Part shown: positions 1 to 7,816 of the stretch, in pieces
Numbering within the stretch: position 1 is the first letter of the stretch
Layout of the letters: every line of letters begins with the position of its first letter
Origin: Bog-473 sp963755375
GTDB lineage: Bacteria > Actinomycetota > Acidimicrobiia > Acidimicrobiales > RAAP-2
DNA: 64,000 nt
Assembly (NCBI GenBank): GCA_963755375.1
Contig: CAVWKG010000016.1
Span: 806,001 to 870,000, forward strand
Direction: 5' to 3'
Notes under the pieces: generated by a model
The model's input: only the letters and a program-made list of their open reading frames with translations
The model's database searches: none
What the model was told of the DNA's origin: nothing
Program-made: the position numbers and the translations under genes

Positions 1-204
1 AGCGAGTTCCGTACAGGGCTCGATCACCTGGAGTTCTTGGTTGATCGCCGAGAAGACCTCAACGACTGGGCAGAGCGGTTGAACGGGCTCGGGATCCCGC
101 ACTCAGGAGTCAAGGAGCCCGGGTACACCCGGAACGCCATGGTCACCTTTCGCGACCCCGACAACATCCAGCTCGAATTCTTCTGGAGGGCGCCAACCCG
201 ATAG
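1..204 (+). CDS. VOC (glyoxalase/dioxygenase) family protein, C-terminal part
   Basis: The reading frame is open from the first base to TAG at 202-204, so this is the last 67 codons of a gene that begins outside the window. The sequence has the closing half of a VOC fold: a GLDHLEFLVD strand carrying a metal-ligand-type His, a helix, then RDPDNIQLEFFW, the usual final strand with its metal-binding Glu. VOC proteins act as metal-dependent isomerases, dioxygenases or resistance proteins. The substrate cannot be told from this fragment. It runs toward the convergent methyltransferase gene. Confidence 0.75.
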   Translation, partial: SEFRTGLDHLEFLVDRREDLNDWAERLNGLGIPHSGVKEPGYTRNAMVTFRDPDNIQLEFFWRAPTR

Positions 205-256
205 GAGTCACACCGAGCCGGCGGCAAGGGATACCCGGTACTGGTTGGAGAACTCG

Positions 257-841
257 TCAGCGCTTCAGTGCAGCGACCAGGAGCTGCCCGGCCCGGTCCT
301 CTACGTCCAACAGGCGCAGACCGACATTTGTTACTTGATCGAGAAAGTCGACGTTCGTGAATCGATCTGGAGGGTGTTTGAACAGACGGCGAGACAGCCA
401 ATCATGATTGGTGACGTCATGATCCTGCGAGAACAGTCGTCCACCCACCCTCAGAACTCTGGCGATTTCTCGTAGCCCTTCTTTCCAGTCACGCACGTGG
501 TGCAACACCGCGAAATTGAAGACCGCATCGAAGGCTCCGTCCTCGTATGGAAGATTCGTGACGTCACCTTCTACGACAGTCACTCGATTTCCATACTCGG
601 CAAGTCGACCACTGGCTCGTTGGACCATTTTCGGATCGAAGTCGATCGCAGTGACGCGATTGGCGCCGAAATCCTCGATCTCTCCCGCTACGCATTCACC
701 CGGTCCACAGCCAATGTCGAGGACATCGAGCCCCTCGGTACGGCCCCCCAGCTCGACGAGCTTCGGGATCACGCTTCGCCGCAGTCGTTTGGTTCGCAAT
801 CCACTGTTGATGTAAATGGACTCCGCCCAATTCATCCGCAC
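257..841 (-). CDS. Class I SAM-dependent methyltransferase
   Basis: A 194-residue Rossmann-type methyltransferase (Methyltransf_11/25 type). Motif I VLDIGCGPGE is at about residues 40-49, the acidic ribose-binding residue is in TAIDFDP (D67), motif post-II EGDVTNLPY is near 91-99, and the NFAVLHHV strand is near 109-116. These bind S-adenosylmethionine. The acceptor substrate is not evident. The GTG start at 841 is preferred over ATG 835 because a TAGAGT -10 hexamer ends six bases upstream, which fits a leaderless mRNA. It is convergent with the VOC fragment, and no partner gene is adjacent. Confidence 0.85.
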   Translation of the reverse strand: MRMNWAESIYINSGLRTKRLRRSVIPKLVELGGRTEGLDVLDIGCGPGECVAGEIEDFGANRVTAIDFDPKMVQRASGRLAEYGNRVTVVEGDVTNLPYEDGAFDAVFNFAVLHHVRDWKEGLREIARVLRVGGRLFSQDHDVTNHDWLSRRLFKHPPDRFTNVDFLDQVTNVGLRLLDVEDRAGQLLVAALKR

Positions 842-847
842 CCAAGA

Positions 848-853
848 ACTCTA
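848..853 (-). promoter_or_regulatory. Leaderless -10 element (TAGAGT) of the methyltransferase gene
   Basis: TAGAGT matches TANNNT and ends six bases before the GTG at 841. No Shine-Dalgarno is visible. This is the spacing expected when transcription starts at the start codon. Confidence 0.5.
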
Positions 854-933
854 TGACTTCTGTGTGCCTCGACCCGGCGTATTGGGTCACCACGAGTTCA
901 ACCGACTCACTGCGACTGCAGGCAGGTCCGCTT

Positions 934-1875
934 CTATGCGGTCTTCAATTCCGGGTTGGTCAGATCATCGGTGGCGACAGCTCGCACAGGTCCTGATGCC
1001 GCGGTGTCCAATAGGCGGTCGGCCACATCTTCCAAGGTTCGTCCCGCCGGTTCGGGCAGAAGGCCCGTCACTGCGAAGCCCATCACCGCTGAGACTCCGG
1101 CGACTGCGAGAAGGCCGCGTAAGCCAATATGGTCCTGCAGAACCGGGACCAGGAAGACCCCGACGAAGGCTCCCAGCTTCCCGATTCCGGCGGCCACACC
1201 GTGTCCTGTCGTGCGCATACTTACTGGGAACACCTCAGACGGAAGCACGAACGTCGTCATGTTTGGCCCGAACTGGATGAAGAAGTAGCTCAGGCCGAGG
1301 ATGGCCAAAAATGGCGCCACCTGCTGGGTGAGCTCTGGCACGACGGCGAGCACGACGAAACACAACGCCATGACCGAGAATCCGATGAACTGGAGGCGAC
1401 GGTGGCCAATGCGATCCATTCGCTTGACCGCGAGTAGGTAGCCAGGGACTGCGAAGATCACGAACATCCCAAGTGACCACAACAGCTTCGTTTCCAAACT
1501 GGCCGTGGTGTCCACCTCCTTCAAGATGGCGGGCAGCGACAGGGTGTTGCCGTAATAGGCGTAATCGAAGAGAAACCACGCGCCAGCGGTGCCGAGGAGC
1601 AACTTCAACATGTGAGGATCAGTGAGGAAGGCGCCGAGCCGCATACGGCCCGCAGCGTTGCCGGCTCGGACGGGCTCGGCGATCACCCCTTGGCTGAATT
1701 GCTCCAGCTCGCCAGCGGCACGGCCGTGTTCACCTTGCACCTGCGCCAGATAGCGGGGCGACTCGGGCATCTTGGAGCGCAGGTACACGACAGCGGCAGC
1801 GGGAACGGCGCCGAGACCCAACAGGATGCGCCAAGTCAACGAGTCTCCGATGCCGGAGGACAGATCAAGATCTTC
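934..1875 (-). pseudogene. MFS transporter, C-terminal half only
   Basis: The frame opens just after a TAG at 1876-1878. The protein begins at what is normally the middle of a major facilitator: a transmembrane segment ending WRILLGLGAVPA, then MPESPRYL, the conserved central loop of sugar/phosphate-type MFS proteins. The six C-terminal membrane segments follow, down to a normal C-terminus. The first six segments are absent. The only possible start is an internal TTG (1839). The break lies within about ten bases of the stop codon of the next gene (1883), so this looks like a recombination or deletion junction rather than a short functional transporter. Confidence 0.75.
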
Positions 1876-1882
1876 CTACCGA

Positions 1883-3601
1883 TCAGTTCGTGACCGTCAT
1901 GCTGACATGGGAACTGAAGGTGCTCCCGGCTGAGTTGAAGGCTTCAGACAGCAGCGCGTAGGAGCCGTTGAGAACCGTCGTGGTGTTCCAGTTGTAGAGC
2001 CATCCGTAGTAGGTGGGAGTGGCCGTGCCTACTAGGTGACCGGAGTAACCATAGGAGCCACCGAAGAGCCAGAACTCGACGCTGGTGGCATTGGAGGCGG
2101 AGGCGTCGAGGTAGGTCGATCCCGACAGCGTGGCCCCACTCGAGGGAATCAAGATGCTCGTCGTCGGTGGCCGGTTGTTCACGATAATGGTGATCGGCGC
2201 GCTGGTGACGGTGTTGGGCACGGTGTCGGTCGCCACACTCTGGAGTTTGTAGGTCCCGTTGGGGACCGTCGTCGTGTTCCACTGCGACAGCCAGCCGTAG
2301 ATCGTGGGGGTAGACCCGGAGATGACTTGGTCAGTCAACGTGCCGCCGGTGATCTCGAAGTTGACCGATGCCATGCCAACCGGGCTCGAGGCGGCCGCGT
2401 CGAGAAGCTGCACGCCCGACACCGTGGTGCCATCGGAGGGAATCAGCACGGCCGTGATCGGTGCCTGGCCGATGATGATGGCGCCCGAAGAGGTCTCGCC
2501 GACTGCAGTACAGACTCCGACAAACGGACACGAGACCCCATCGAGCGCCAAAGGCGCCGCTGGCGCGCTCTCGGTGGCCCAGGTCGAGCCCGCGTTATTG
2601 GTGGCGATGACGACGCCCGGACCATTGAGTGTCGCCGCGCCGACCGCGGTGCATGCAGCAGGATAGGCACACGCGATGTCCGACAGGCCGCCCCCCAAGC
2701 CGAAGACGCCTGTTGGGACTTGCTCAGTCGTCCACGCCGTGCCGCCGTCGCTCGTGGAGACGATCGCCTGCGATCCATGGATGATGGAGGTCGTCCCGAC
2801 CGCGGTGCACACCGTGGTGGAGGGACAGGCTATGGAGAAGAGGGGGCCAAGCGGCGGTGCGGTCTGGGTCTGCCACGTCGTCCCGCCGTCACTCGTGGTC
2901 ACGATCGCCGAAGCAAAGCCGGTCGTCCAACCGACCCCGATGCACGTAGTCACCGAAGGACAGGCAACAGAGGTGAGATCGGACAACCCGGCTGGTGCGA
3001 CCTGGGTCACCCAGCTCGCACCTCCGTCGGTGGTGCCGAAGAACATCGGGCCGGTCGGACTCGTCTGTCCAACGGCGATGCACTCCGAGGTGGACGGGCA
3101 CGAGATCTGGCCCACGTTCACGAGCCCTGATGGAAGGGTCTGGCTCTGCCAGCTGGCCCCGCCGTTCGTTGTTCCCACGGCCACATATGCACTCGACGTA
3201 TTCGAATAGCCGAGCGCCTCGCACACGGACGTTGACGCGCACGAAACGGAGGAGAGGGTCCCCACTCCCGCCGGGAGGTTCTGGGCCGTCCAAGTGGCGC
3301 CCCCGTCGGTGGAGTTGACGATCACTCCGGACGATGCTCCCTCTGCGGTGTTTCCCACGGCCGTGCAGACCGACGGGGACGGGCACGAGACGTCGGCGAG
3401 GATGCCCGAAGGATAGGCCTTCTCGGTCTGCCATGAGCCCGGGGGGCCCAAGGCAGCTGCTGGTGACGAGCCGGGCCCTGCGACGGATGCCAGGGTCGCC
3501 GTCAGGCCGGCGATCATCAGCATGCCGGCCGTGGTGAAGCGCACACGGCGCAGCAGGATGCTTCGCCCCAGCCGGTTGATGACGTGCGAGCCAGACCCCA
3601 T
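1883..3601 (-). CDS. Secreted beta-propeller-like protein with seven CX5C repeats and two Ig-like domains
   Basis: A 572-residue exported protein. ATG 3601 is chosen over upstream ATGs because AAGGAG lies nine bases before it. A basic N-terminus and hydrophobic segment (signal peptide, ending near SSPAAA) are followed by seven repeats of about 45 residues. Each has a CPSxSxCxAVG-like strand with two Cys five residues apart, and six have a TDGGxxW turn typical of BNR/Ycf48-like propellers. Two Ig-like domains follow, each starting ILIPS.G and containing YGWL..WNTTTV.NG. The paired Cys could form one disulfide per blade outside the cell. Function is unknown; adhesion or glycan binding is plausible. 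It ends at the truncated MFS junction. Confidence 0.8.
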   Translation of the reverse strand: MGSGSHVINRLGRSILLRRVRFTTAGMLMIAGLTATLASVAGPGSSPAAALGPPGSWQTEKAYPSGILADVSCPSPSVCTAVGNTAEGASSGVIVNSTDGGATWTAQNLPAGVGTLSSVSCASTSVCEALGYSNTSSAYVAVGTTNGGASWQSQTLPSGLVNVGQISCPSTSECIAVGQTSPTGPMFFGTTDGGASWVTQVAPAGLSDLTSVACPSVTTCIGVGWTTGFASAIVTTSDGGTTWQTQTAPPLGPLFSIACPSTTVCTAVGTTSIIHGSQAIVSTSDGGTAWTTEQVPTGVFGLGGGLSDIACAYPAACTAVGAATLNGPGVVIATNNAGSTWATESAPAAPLALDGVSCPFVGVCTAVGETSSGAIIIGQAPITAVLIPSDGTTVSGVQLLDAAASSPVGMASVNFEITGGTLTDQVISGSTPTIYGWLSQWNTTTVPNGTYKLQSVATDTVPNTVTSAPITIIVNNRPPTTSILIPSSGATLSGSTYLDASASNATSVEFWLFGGSYGYSGHLVGTATPTYYGWLYNWNTTTVLNGSYALLSEAFNSAGSTFSSHVSMTVTN

Positions 3602-3812
3602 GGGGACCATCTCCTTGGCATCCGAAATCGCAACGTGCCGCCTTGAGAACGAACACCGCATCGAACACCGCTTGGATGGTACACCCAGGCCCTTGGGGAA
3701 GCGCTCGGTAGCTGCGGTCGCTTACCCCGTGAGTACGTCAACACCTTGTCGGTGAGACGGTGCAACCAAGGTGGCGCTGTCTCACTTCAAGGGTGCGCAC
3801 GGGCAACCCTAG

Positions 3813-3929
3813 GTGCTGCGAGGCAACGTGGAAGCTGCGGAGAGCGCACTCGACGAGCTCGCACTGTTCACCGCCGGGAGCGACGAACGGTTCTTCGAAT
3901 CGGAGCTTGCCGCTTCCTTGGCTCCCTGA
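3813..3929 (+). pseudogene. Possible C-terminal coding remnant next to the IS element
   Basis: A 38-codon frame opening just after a TAG and ending at TGA 3927-3929. It reads as an acidic amphipathic helix (VEAAESALDELALF, then ERFFESELAASLAP), with codon use better than the surrounding sequence. It could be the tail of a gene cut by the rearrangement that brought in the IS110 element. No family is recognised, and chance cannot be excluded at this length. The rest of 3602-4164 holds no gene. Confidence 0.2.
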
Positions 3930-3949
3930 CTATCCCCATGGTGCCTGAT

Positions 3950-4164
3950 TGAGACTTTGAGCAGACCCTGCGGCTGATCCGTAGCGTTTAGAGGTCCCGA
4001 CGGGCTGGCTCTCTTAAGTGCCTGCCGCCGGTCTAGCCGGCTGGCTTTCTAACGAGATGCCACTCGTCTGGATCTCGCCGCGAGTGGCTCAAAAGAGGAG
4101 TGTGTGCACCAGATCCAAATCAGGAGTGCCCTCGCGGTTGCCCATCAACCAAGAGGAGGTGCTC
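3950..4164 (+). ncRNA. Candidate bridge RNA / left-end non-coding region of the IS110 element
   Basis: About 215 non-coding bases precede the transposase start. IS110-group elements are known to encode a structured guide (bridge) RNA in the non-coding end upstream of the transposase gene. Here a perfect 8-bp stem (4059-4066 with 4081-4088) closes a 14-base loop (4067-4080), the architecture expected of a guide loop. Short GC-rich helices occur around 3990-4042. The exact element end and RNA boundaries cannot be fixed from one copy. Confidence 0.35.
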
Positions 4165-5184
4165 ATGTCGGTGATCATCGGGGTCGATCCCCACAAGGCG
4201 AGCCACACGGCGGTGGCCATTGGAGGCGATGAACGCGAGGTGGCCAAGGTCACGGTCCGGGCGACGTGTCAACAGACAGCGAAGCTGCTGGCATGGGCTG
4301 AGCCGTTCGAGAAGCGCACCTGGGCCATCGAGTCCGCCGGTGGGCTCGGTTACCTGTTGGCCCAACAACTCGTCGATGCCGGTGAGGTGGTTCTCGACGT
4401 CCCACCCACATTGGCGTCGAGAGTCCGGGTGCTCAGCACCGGTCGTTCGGAGAAGAACGATCCCAACGACGCGTTCTCGGTCGCCATCGCCGCCTTGCGC
4501 TCGAGGAATCTTCGCACGGTCGAGCCGGCCGACCACACCGAGATCATGCGACTCCTGGCCAAGCGCAATCACGATCTGGGCCGGCTACGGGCCAAGCTCA
4601 TCTGCCGGCTCCACAACGCTCTCGCCGACCTCTCACCGGGAGGAATTGCCAAGGAACTCTACGTTTCTGACGCCAATCGGCTCCTCGGCTCTTTCGAGCC
4701 GGCCACCCCCATCGAGCACATGCGCCACGAACTCGCGCTCGAGCTCGTCGCTGACGTGGCGCGCCTCGACGAGCAGATCAAAGAGTCGCATCGTCGCATC
4801 CGCACCGCCGTGCGGGCGTCGAAGACCTCGCTCACCGATCTGTTCGGCGTGGGCCCGGTCCTCGCCTGCTCGTTGATCGGCTACAGCGGCGACATCCACC
4901 GCTTTGCCAACCGAGACAGCTTCGCCGCCTATGCCGGGATCGCTCCGGTCGAGCACTCCTCGGGGGGTCGGGTGTTCCATCGGCTCTCACTGCGTGGCCA
5001 TCGTCGCCTCAACAACTCCATCCACATGGTGGCGATCTCCCAGATCCGCCAGCCCCACTCAGAGGGTCGGGCCTATTTCGATCGCAAGGTCGCCGAGGGC
5101 AAGACCAAGCGAGAGGCGCTGCGTTCGCTCAAGCGCCACGTGAGTAACGCCGTCTACCGACAGCTGCTTCTCGACGCCCGATAG
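4165..5184 (+). mobile_element. IS110-family transposase (DEDD)
   Basis: A 339-residue IS110-type recombinase. The start at ATG 4165 is set by AAGAGGAGG just upstream; the frame is open further back but that part is non-coding in character. The N-terminal RuvC-like DEDD domain begins with the Asp in GVDPHKASH. A Glu follows in WAIESAGGLG, then the Asp pair in EKNDPNDAF. The C-terminal Transposase_20 domain has LFGVGPVLAC, then FAAYAGIAPVEHSSGG, which carries the catalytic Ser. The length and both domains are complete, so it may be active. Members move without terminal inverted repeats, guided by a structured RNA. Confidence 0.93.
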
Positions 5185-5648
5185 GGGGTCCGGGAGGACA
5201 CTCAGGGACGACTCCATGCCTGCGTGACCGGCTCTTCACCCTGCGCAACCGGCTCTTCGGCGAAGTCACTCCCGAACCCAGAGAAACCCTACGCCGTCGT
5301 GCCCTTGTGCGACGGCTCGATTCGTCGCGCCCTGAAGTTCTGGAAATAGGGGTCTTGACTCAAAGAGGATTCGGAGTGGGGCACCCCCGGCCCGGCTTCG
5401 GGGATGGCCTCGACCTGCCCGATATGGCACCCGGACATACGCTGGCCGAGGCGGCGGCGGAGCCGCCGCCGACGGCATTGCGTCTTGATCACGTAGAGAA
5501 ACTGCTCACAGGTCCAGCACGATGGCATTGGCACTCCGAGAGCGCCGCACTTGTGTCGACCCAGTCGCTGGCATGAAGCTGCACAGCGTCCTTCTTCTTC
5601 ACCCTTCAGCTGGGCCGGAAATGTCTTGGAAGAATCTTTGACTGCCCC
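5185..5648. other. Non-coding stretch between IS110 and the RepSA-like fragment
   Basis: No reading frame here has a convincing family signature. It presumably includes the right end of the IS element. The one clear structure is the GC-rich hairpin at 5450-5470. Confidence 0.5.
5450..5470. repeat. Perfect 9-bp GC inverted repeat with 3-base loop
   Basis: GGCGGCGGC, GGA, GCCGCCGCC. A very stable hairpin with no T-run after it. It could be an actinobacterial-style terminator for either strand. It lies 266 bases past the transposase stop. Confidence 0.5.
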
Positions 5649-6200
5649 GTGTCATCCGCTGGTATCTGTGGGTACGCGCTGGCATCCCCTGGCACTCGCT
5701 CTTGCAGAAATGGGCCCTTGGAGCTGTCACAACGTGGACGCACCCTGGTCGCCATCGATCCGCAAGACCACGCCATGCTCGAAGCCTTGGTCCGTCACGG
5801 TCGGCGTGGCCAACTCGACCAGTTCCTGGCCCAAGGAGATGGCTGCGCCTGGTGTCGTCGCCCGATCCGCTTGCGGGGCTATGTCGTTTCGAGCGACGCC
5901 GATGAGCGCCACATCACCCACACGAGCGCCTCGTTGCCCGACGGCGTCTTTCTCAAGCCTTGTGGCTCACGCAGCGAGGTGCGCTGCCCGGCCTGCGCCC
6001 AGGTCTACCGGGGCGATGCTCGCCATTTGGTGCGGGCGGGTCTCGAGGGTGGAAAGGGCGTTTCCGAAGCAGTTGCCGGAAATCCGGCCGTCTTCCTCAC
6101 CCTGACCGCCCCCGTCACCGCCGCCAACAGGCCGAGCGGCACGGCCTCTGACCTGCACTTTCGAGTCGGGCTGCCGGGATTTGAACCCGGGACCTCTTGA
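5649..6200 (+). pseudogene. Truncated RepSA-like replication initiator (integrated-element remnant)
   Basis: Residues 66-155 of this frame resemble the N-terminal region of RepSA-type initiators of actinobacterial integrative elements. There is a CAWC pair (66, 69), PIRLRG, then KPCGSRSEVRCPAC (Cys 105, 113, 116), YRGDARHLVRAGL, GGKGV and VFLTLTAP. Similarity stops at about base 6113; the rest of the initiator is missing. The frame then drifts through about 50 bases into the tRNA gene, whose antisense gives the meaningless tail PGFEPGTS. These proteins start replication of excised elements such as pSAM2. The true start is unclear, and the gene cannot be functional as it stands. Confidence 0.65.
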
Positions 6201-6240
6201 CCCCCAGTCAAGCGCGCTAACCAAGCTGCGCCACAGCCCG
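6166..6240 (-). tRNA. tRNA-Pro (GGG)
   Basis: A complete cloverleaf on the minus strand. The acceptor stem is CGGGCTG (6240-6234) with CAGCCCG (6173-6167), and the discriminator A is at 6166. The anticodon stem is CTTGA/TCAAG with loop CTGGGGG, giving anticodon GGG (6205-6203). The T arm contains GGTTCAAATCC. CCA is not encoded. Its 3' end borders the RepSA-like remnant, as expected if the gene served as an attachment site; pSAM2 itself is known to integrate into a tRNA-Pro gene. Confidence 0.95.
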
Positions 6241-6266
6241 CTACTTCTTTTTCCTGGTCATGGGTC

Positions 6267-6283
6267 TGAGAGCTGAGCTCTCA
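6267..6283. repeat. 17-bp near-perfect palindrome upstream of tRNA-Pro
   Basis: TGAGAGCT-G-AGCTCTCA, two perfect 8-base arms around one base. It sits 27 bases upstream of the tRNA 5' end. It could be a protein-binding site or part of the tRNA promoter region. Confidence 0.4.
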
Positions 6284-6392
6284 TTCCTCCACCTGGCCGT
6301 CTTGACAACGCTTTATCAACATTCGGCCGATGGTCGACCAGGACGAACAGGCTAGCCCGCCAATAGACGACAGGAGATCGGGCAGAAGTGCT

Positions 6393-6716
6393 TTAGAACG
6401 GCGGGTCGCCGAGACCGTCTAGGAAGGTCAGATCCCGGCCGTTGGGCAGAACCGCTCGACCCACCGAGCCGTCGGGCAGTCTCAGCTCAAACTCTCCCAG
6501 AACGTGCAGGGGCCTCAAATCGTCTGTCGCCAATCCCCGGAATCGACCATCCCAAGACGTTCGGAACGGTACGGATTGGGTTCCGCCAAAGGTCTCGACG
6601 TCCTCCACAACCTCGCTTTTGGTCAAGCGGACCTCCGACTCAAACTGCAAGGTGCCATTGGCCCAGACTTCGACGGGTCCCTTGTAGTGGTGTTCCCTCG
6701 TCGTTCTCCGTACCAC
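6393..6716 (-). CDS. Small hypothetical protein, beta-rich
   Basis: A 107-residue cytosolic protein of unknown function. It alternates short polar and hydrophobic stretches (YKGPVEVWANG, FRTSWDGRFRGL, GEFELRLPDGS), which suggests an all-beta fold. There are no Cys, signal or membrane segments. The layout faintly recalls DUF4873-like domains, but that is a weak impression. The GTG start is supported by a TAGCCT -10 hexamer ending six bases upstream, good evidence that the gene is real. The stop is about 150 bases from the 5' end of the tRNA gene. Confidence 0.6.
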   Translation of the reverse strand: MVRRTTREHHYKGPVEVWANGTLQFESEVRLTKSEVVEDVETFGGTQSVPFRTSWDGRFRGLATDDLRPLHVLGEFELRLPDGSVGRAVLPNGRDLTFLDGLGDPPF

Positions 6717-6722
6717 GACATG

Positions 6723-6728
6723 AGGCTA
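6723..6728 (-). promoter_or_regulatory. Leaderless -10 element (TAGCCT) of the 6716 gene
   Basis: TAGCCT ends six bases before the GTG at 6716. No Shine-Dalgarno is present. Confidence 0.45.
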
Positions 6729-6907
6729 TCCCTTTGGCTGAATGACATCACTCGGGTGATCGCCCCGAACCGGCAGCATCGTTATGGGGGCACCATGGGA
6801 GGGCACGTCACGAGTCGCGCGTTGGCACTCAGGGGCGGTGGGCCGCCCAGGCCTCGCCGCGCCTATGGATCGTCGGGTGTTGGCCGCACGGTTCTGACAT
6901 GCCGGAG

Positions 6908-7267
6908 CTACCAGGCGTCCAGGGATTGCGAGCGAAAATCGATGTTCGCCAGCAAGTCAGCGAGTCGGCCCACGACCGCGTCGATGTCGCCGGAGGGATG
7001 AGTGATGACCTGCTTTGCGGTTCGTGCGACCTCACCGCAGGTGTTCAGCATCAAGGCAACGCGAGAATCGACCCTAACCTCCGAGCAGTGGTTGTCCATC
7101 ATCCATACCATCGCCTCCATGGTGGCCGCTTCGAGCTCGTCCGCCGCCGCCAACGTCGTGATCGGATTCAGCCGCATCGCCGCCGAGAAGCGAATCTCGG
7201 CGTTCGACACTCTTCGTAGGTAGGGCGCCGCCTCAACGAGCCAGTGCTTTACGCTCGGATTGTCCAT
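6908..7267 (-). CDS. Hypothetical alpha-helical protein
   Basis: A 119-residue protein from ATG 7267 (MDNPSVKHW). The upstream part of the open frame (to 7339) lacks coding character. The sequence is mostly helical: HWLVEAAPYLRRV, then AADELEAATMEAMVWMM, then GEVARTAKQVI, then DAVVGRLADLL. There are no catalytic motifs or membrane segments, and no family is recognised. The start is uncertain because neither a Shine-Dalgarno nor a TANNNT element is well placed. Confidence 0.5.
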   Translation of the reverse strand: MDNPSVKHWLVEAAPYLRRVSNAEIRFSAAMRLNPITTLAAADELEAATMEAMVWMMDNHCSEVRVDSRVALMLNTCGEVARTAKQVITHPSGDIDAVVGRLADLLANIDFRSQSLDAW

Positions 7268-7816
7268 GGTGATCGATGAAAGGTCGGACCCGGCTCCCGT
7301 ATGGGGGAACCGTCCTACAGGGGTTCTGGCGAGAGGCACACCATCCAGGCCGTTGTGACCCCCGGCCCGACAACCTCTTCACGCTCTGTGGCGCCACTTT
7401 GGACCGACTCTGCGCCTCTTTGCGAATCGGTCGCCGTCGCCGTCACATCGTTGCCAGGTTCGATTACCCAATCGCCACTTCTGTCACCTCCTCGTTGTAA
7501 TGCCGCTCTCATTTCAGTGACGGCAGTGATCCAACCCCGCGGGCTGGAGCCGTGCCCATCCTTTACATGGAGCGTTTGGCGTCACTTCGAACCGACCTCG
7601 CCGGCTGTCTCCGAAGATCCCGAACGGGTACCCGTTGGGAGAGGAGCTGCCAGGGGCCGAGGAGGAGGATCGAAGGGATCCGGGTTGGTGGTTCACGGCC
7701 CGACTCCGTCTCGGCGGACACCCAAAACCGACCGACACCGGGGGTTCTCCTGGTCCGGGCCACTGCAAGAAGAAATTGTGCTTAAGAGTCGACTGGGCTC
7801 TTCCGAATTCACAATC
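7268..7816. other. Long intergenic stretch before the GGDEF gene
   Basis: The plus-strand frame is open across most of this stretch, but the translation is low in complexity and Pro/Arg/Ser-rich, as expected for non-coding GC-rich DNA. I see no RNA or repeat. It should hold the promoter of the GGDEF gene. Confidence 0.4.

Noticed and set aside
5450..5470. GC hairpin as a CRISPR-like repeat
   Set aside because: Only one copy exists. No direct-repeat array with spacers was seen anywhere in the window.
5266..5534. Two overlapping minus-strand frames after the IS element
   Set aside because: Arg/Pro-rich with no supported start; they span the GC hairpin and probably the IS right end.
6114..6200. 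C-terminal tail of the RepSA-like frame, including PGFEPGTS
   Set aside because: This is read-through into the antisense of the tRNA-Pro T arm, a well-known false peptide, not protein sequence.
7301..7777. N-terminal extension of the GGDEF gene
   Set aside because: The frame is open, but composition is not coding-like and the family domain begins after 7817.
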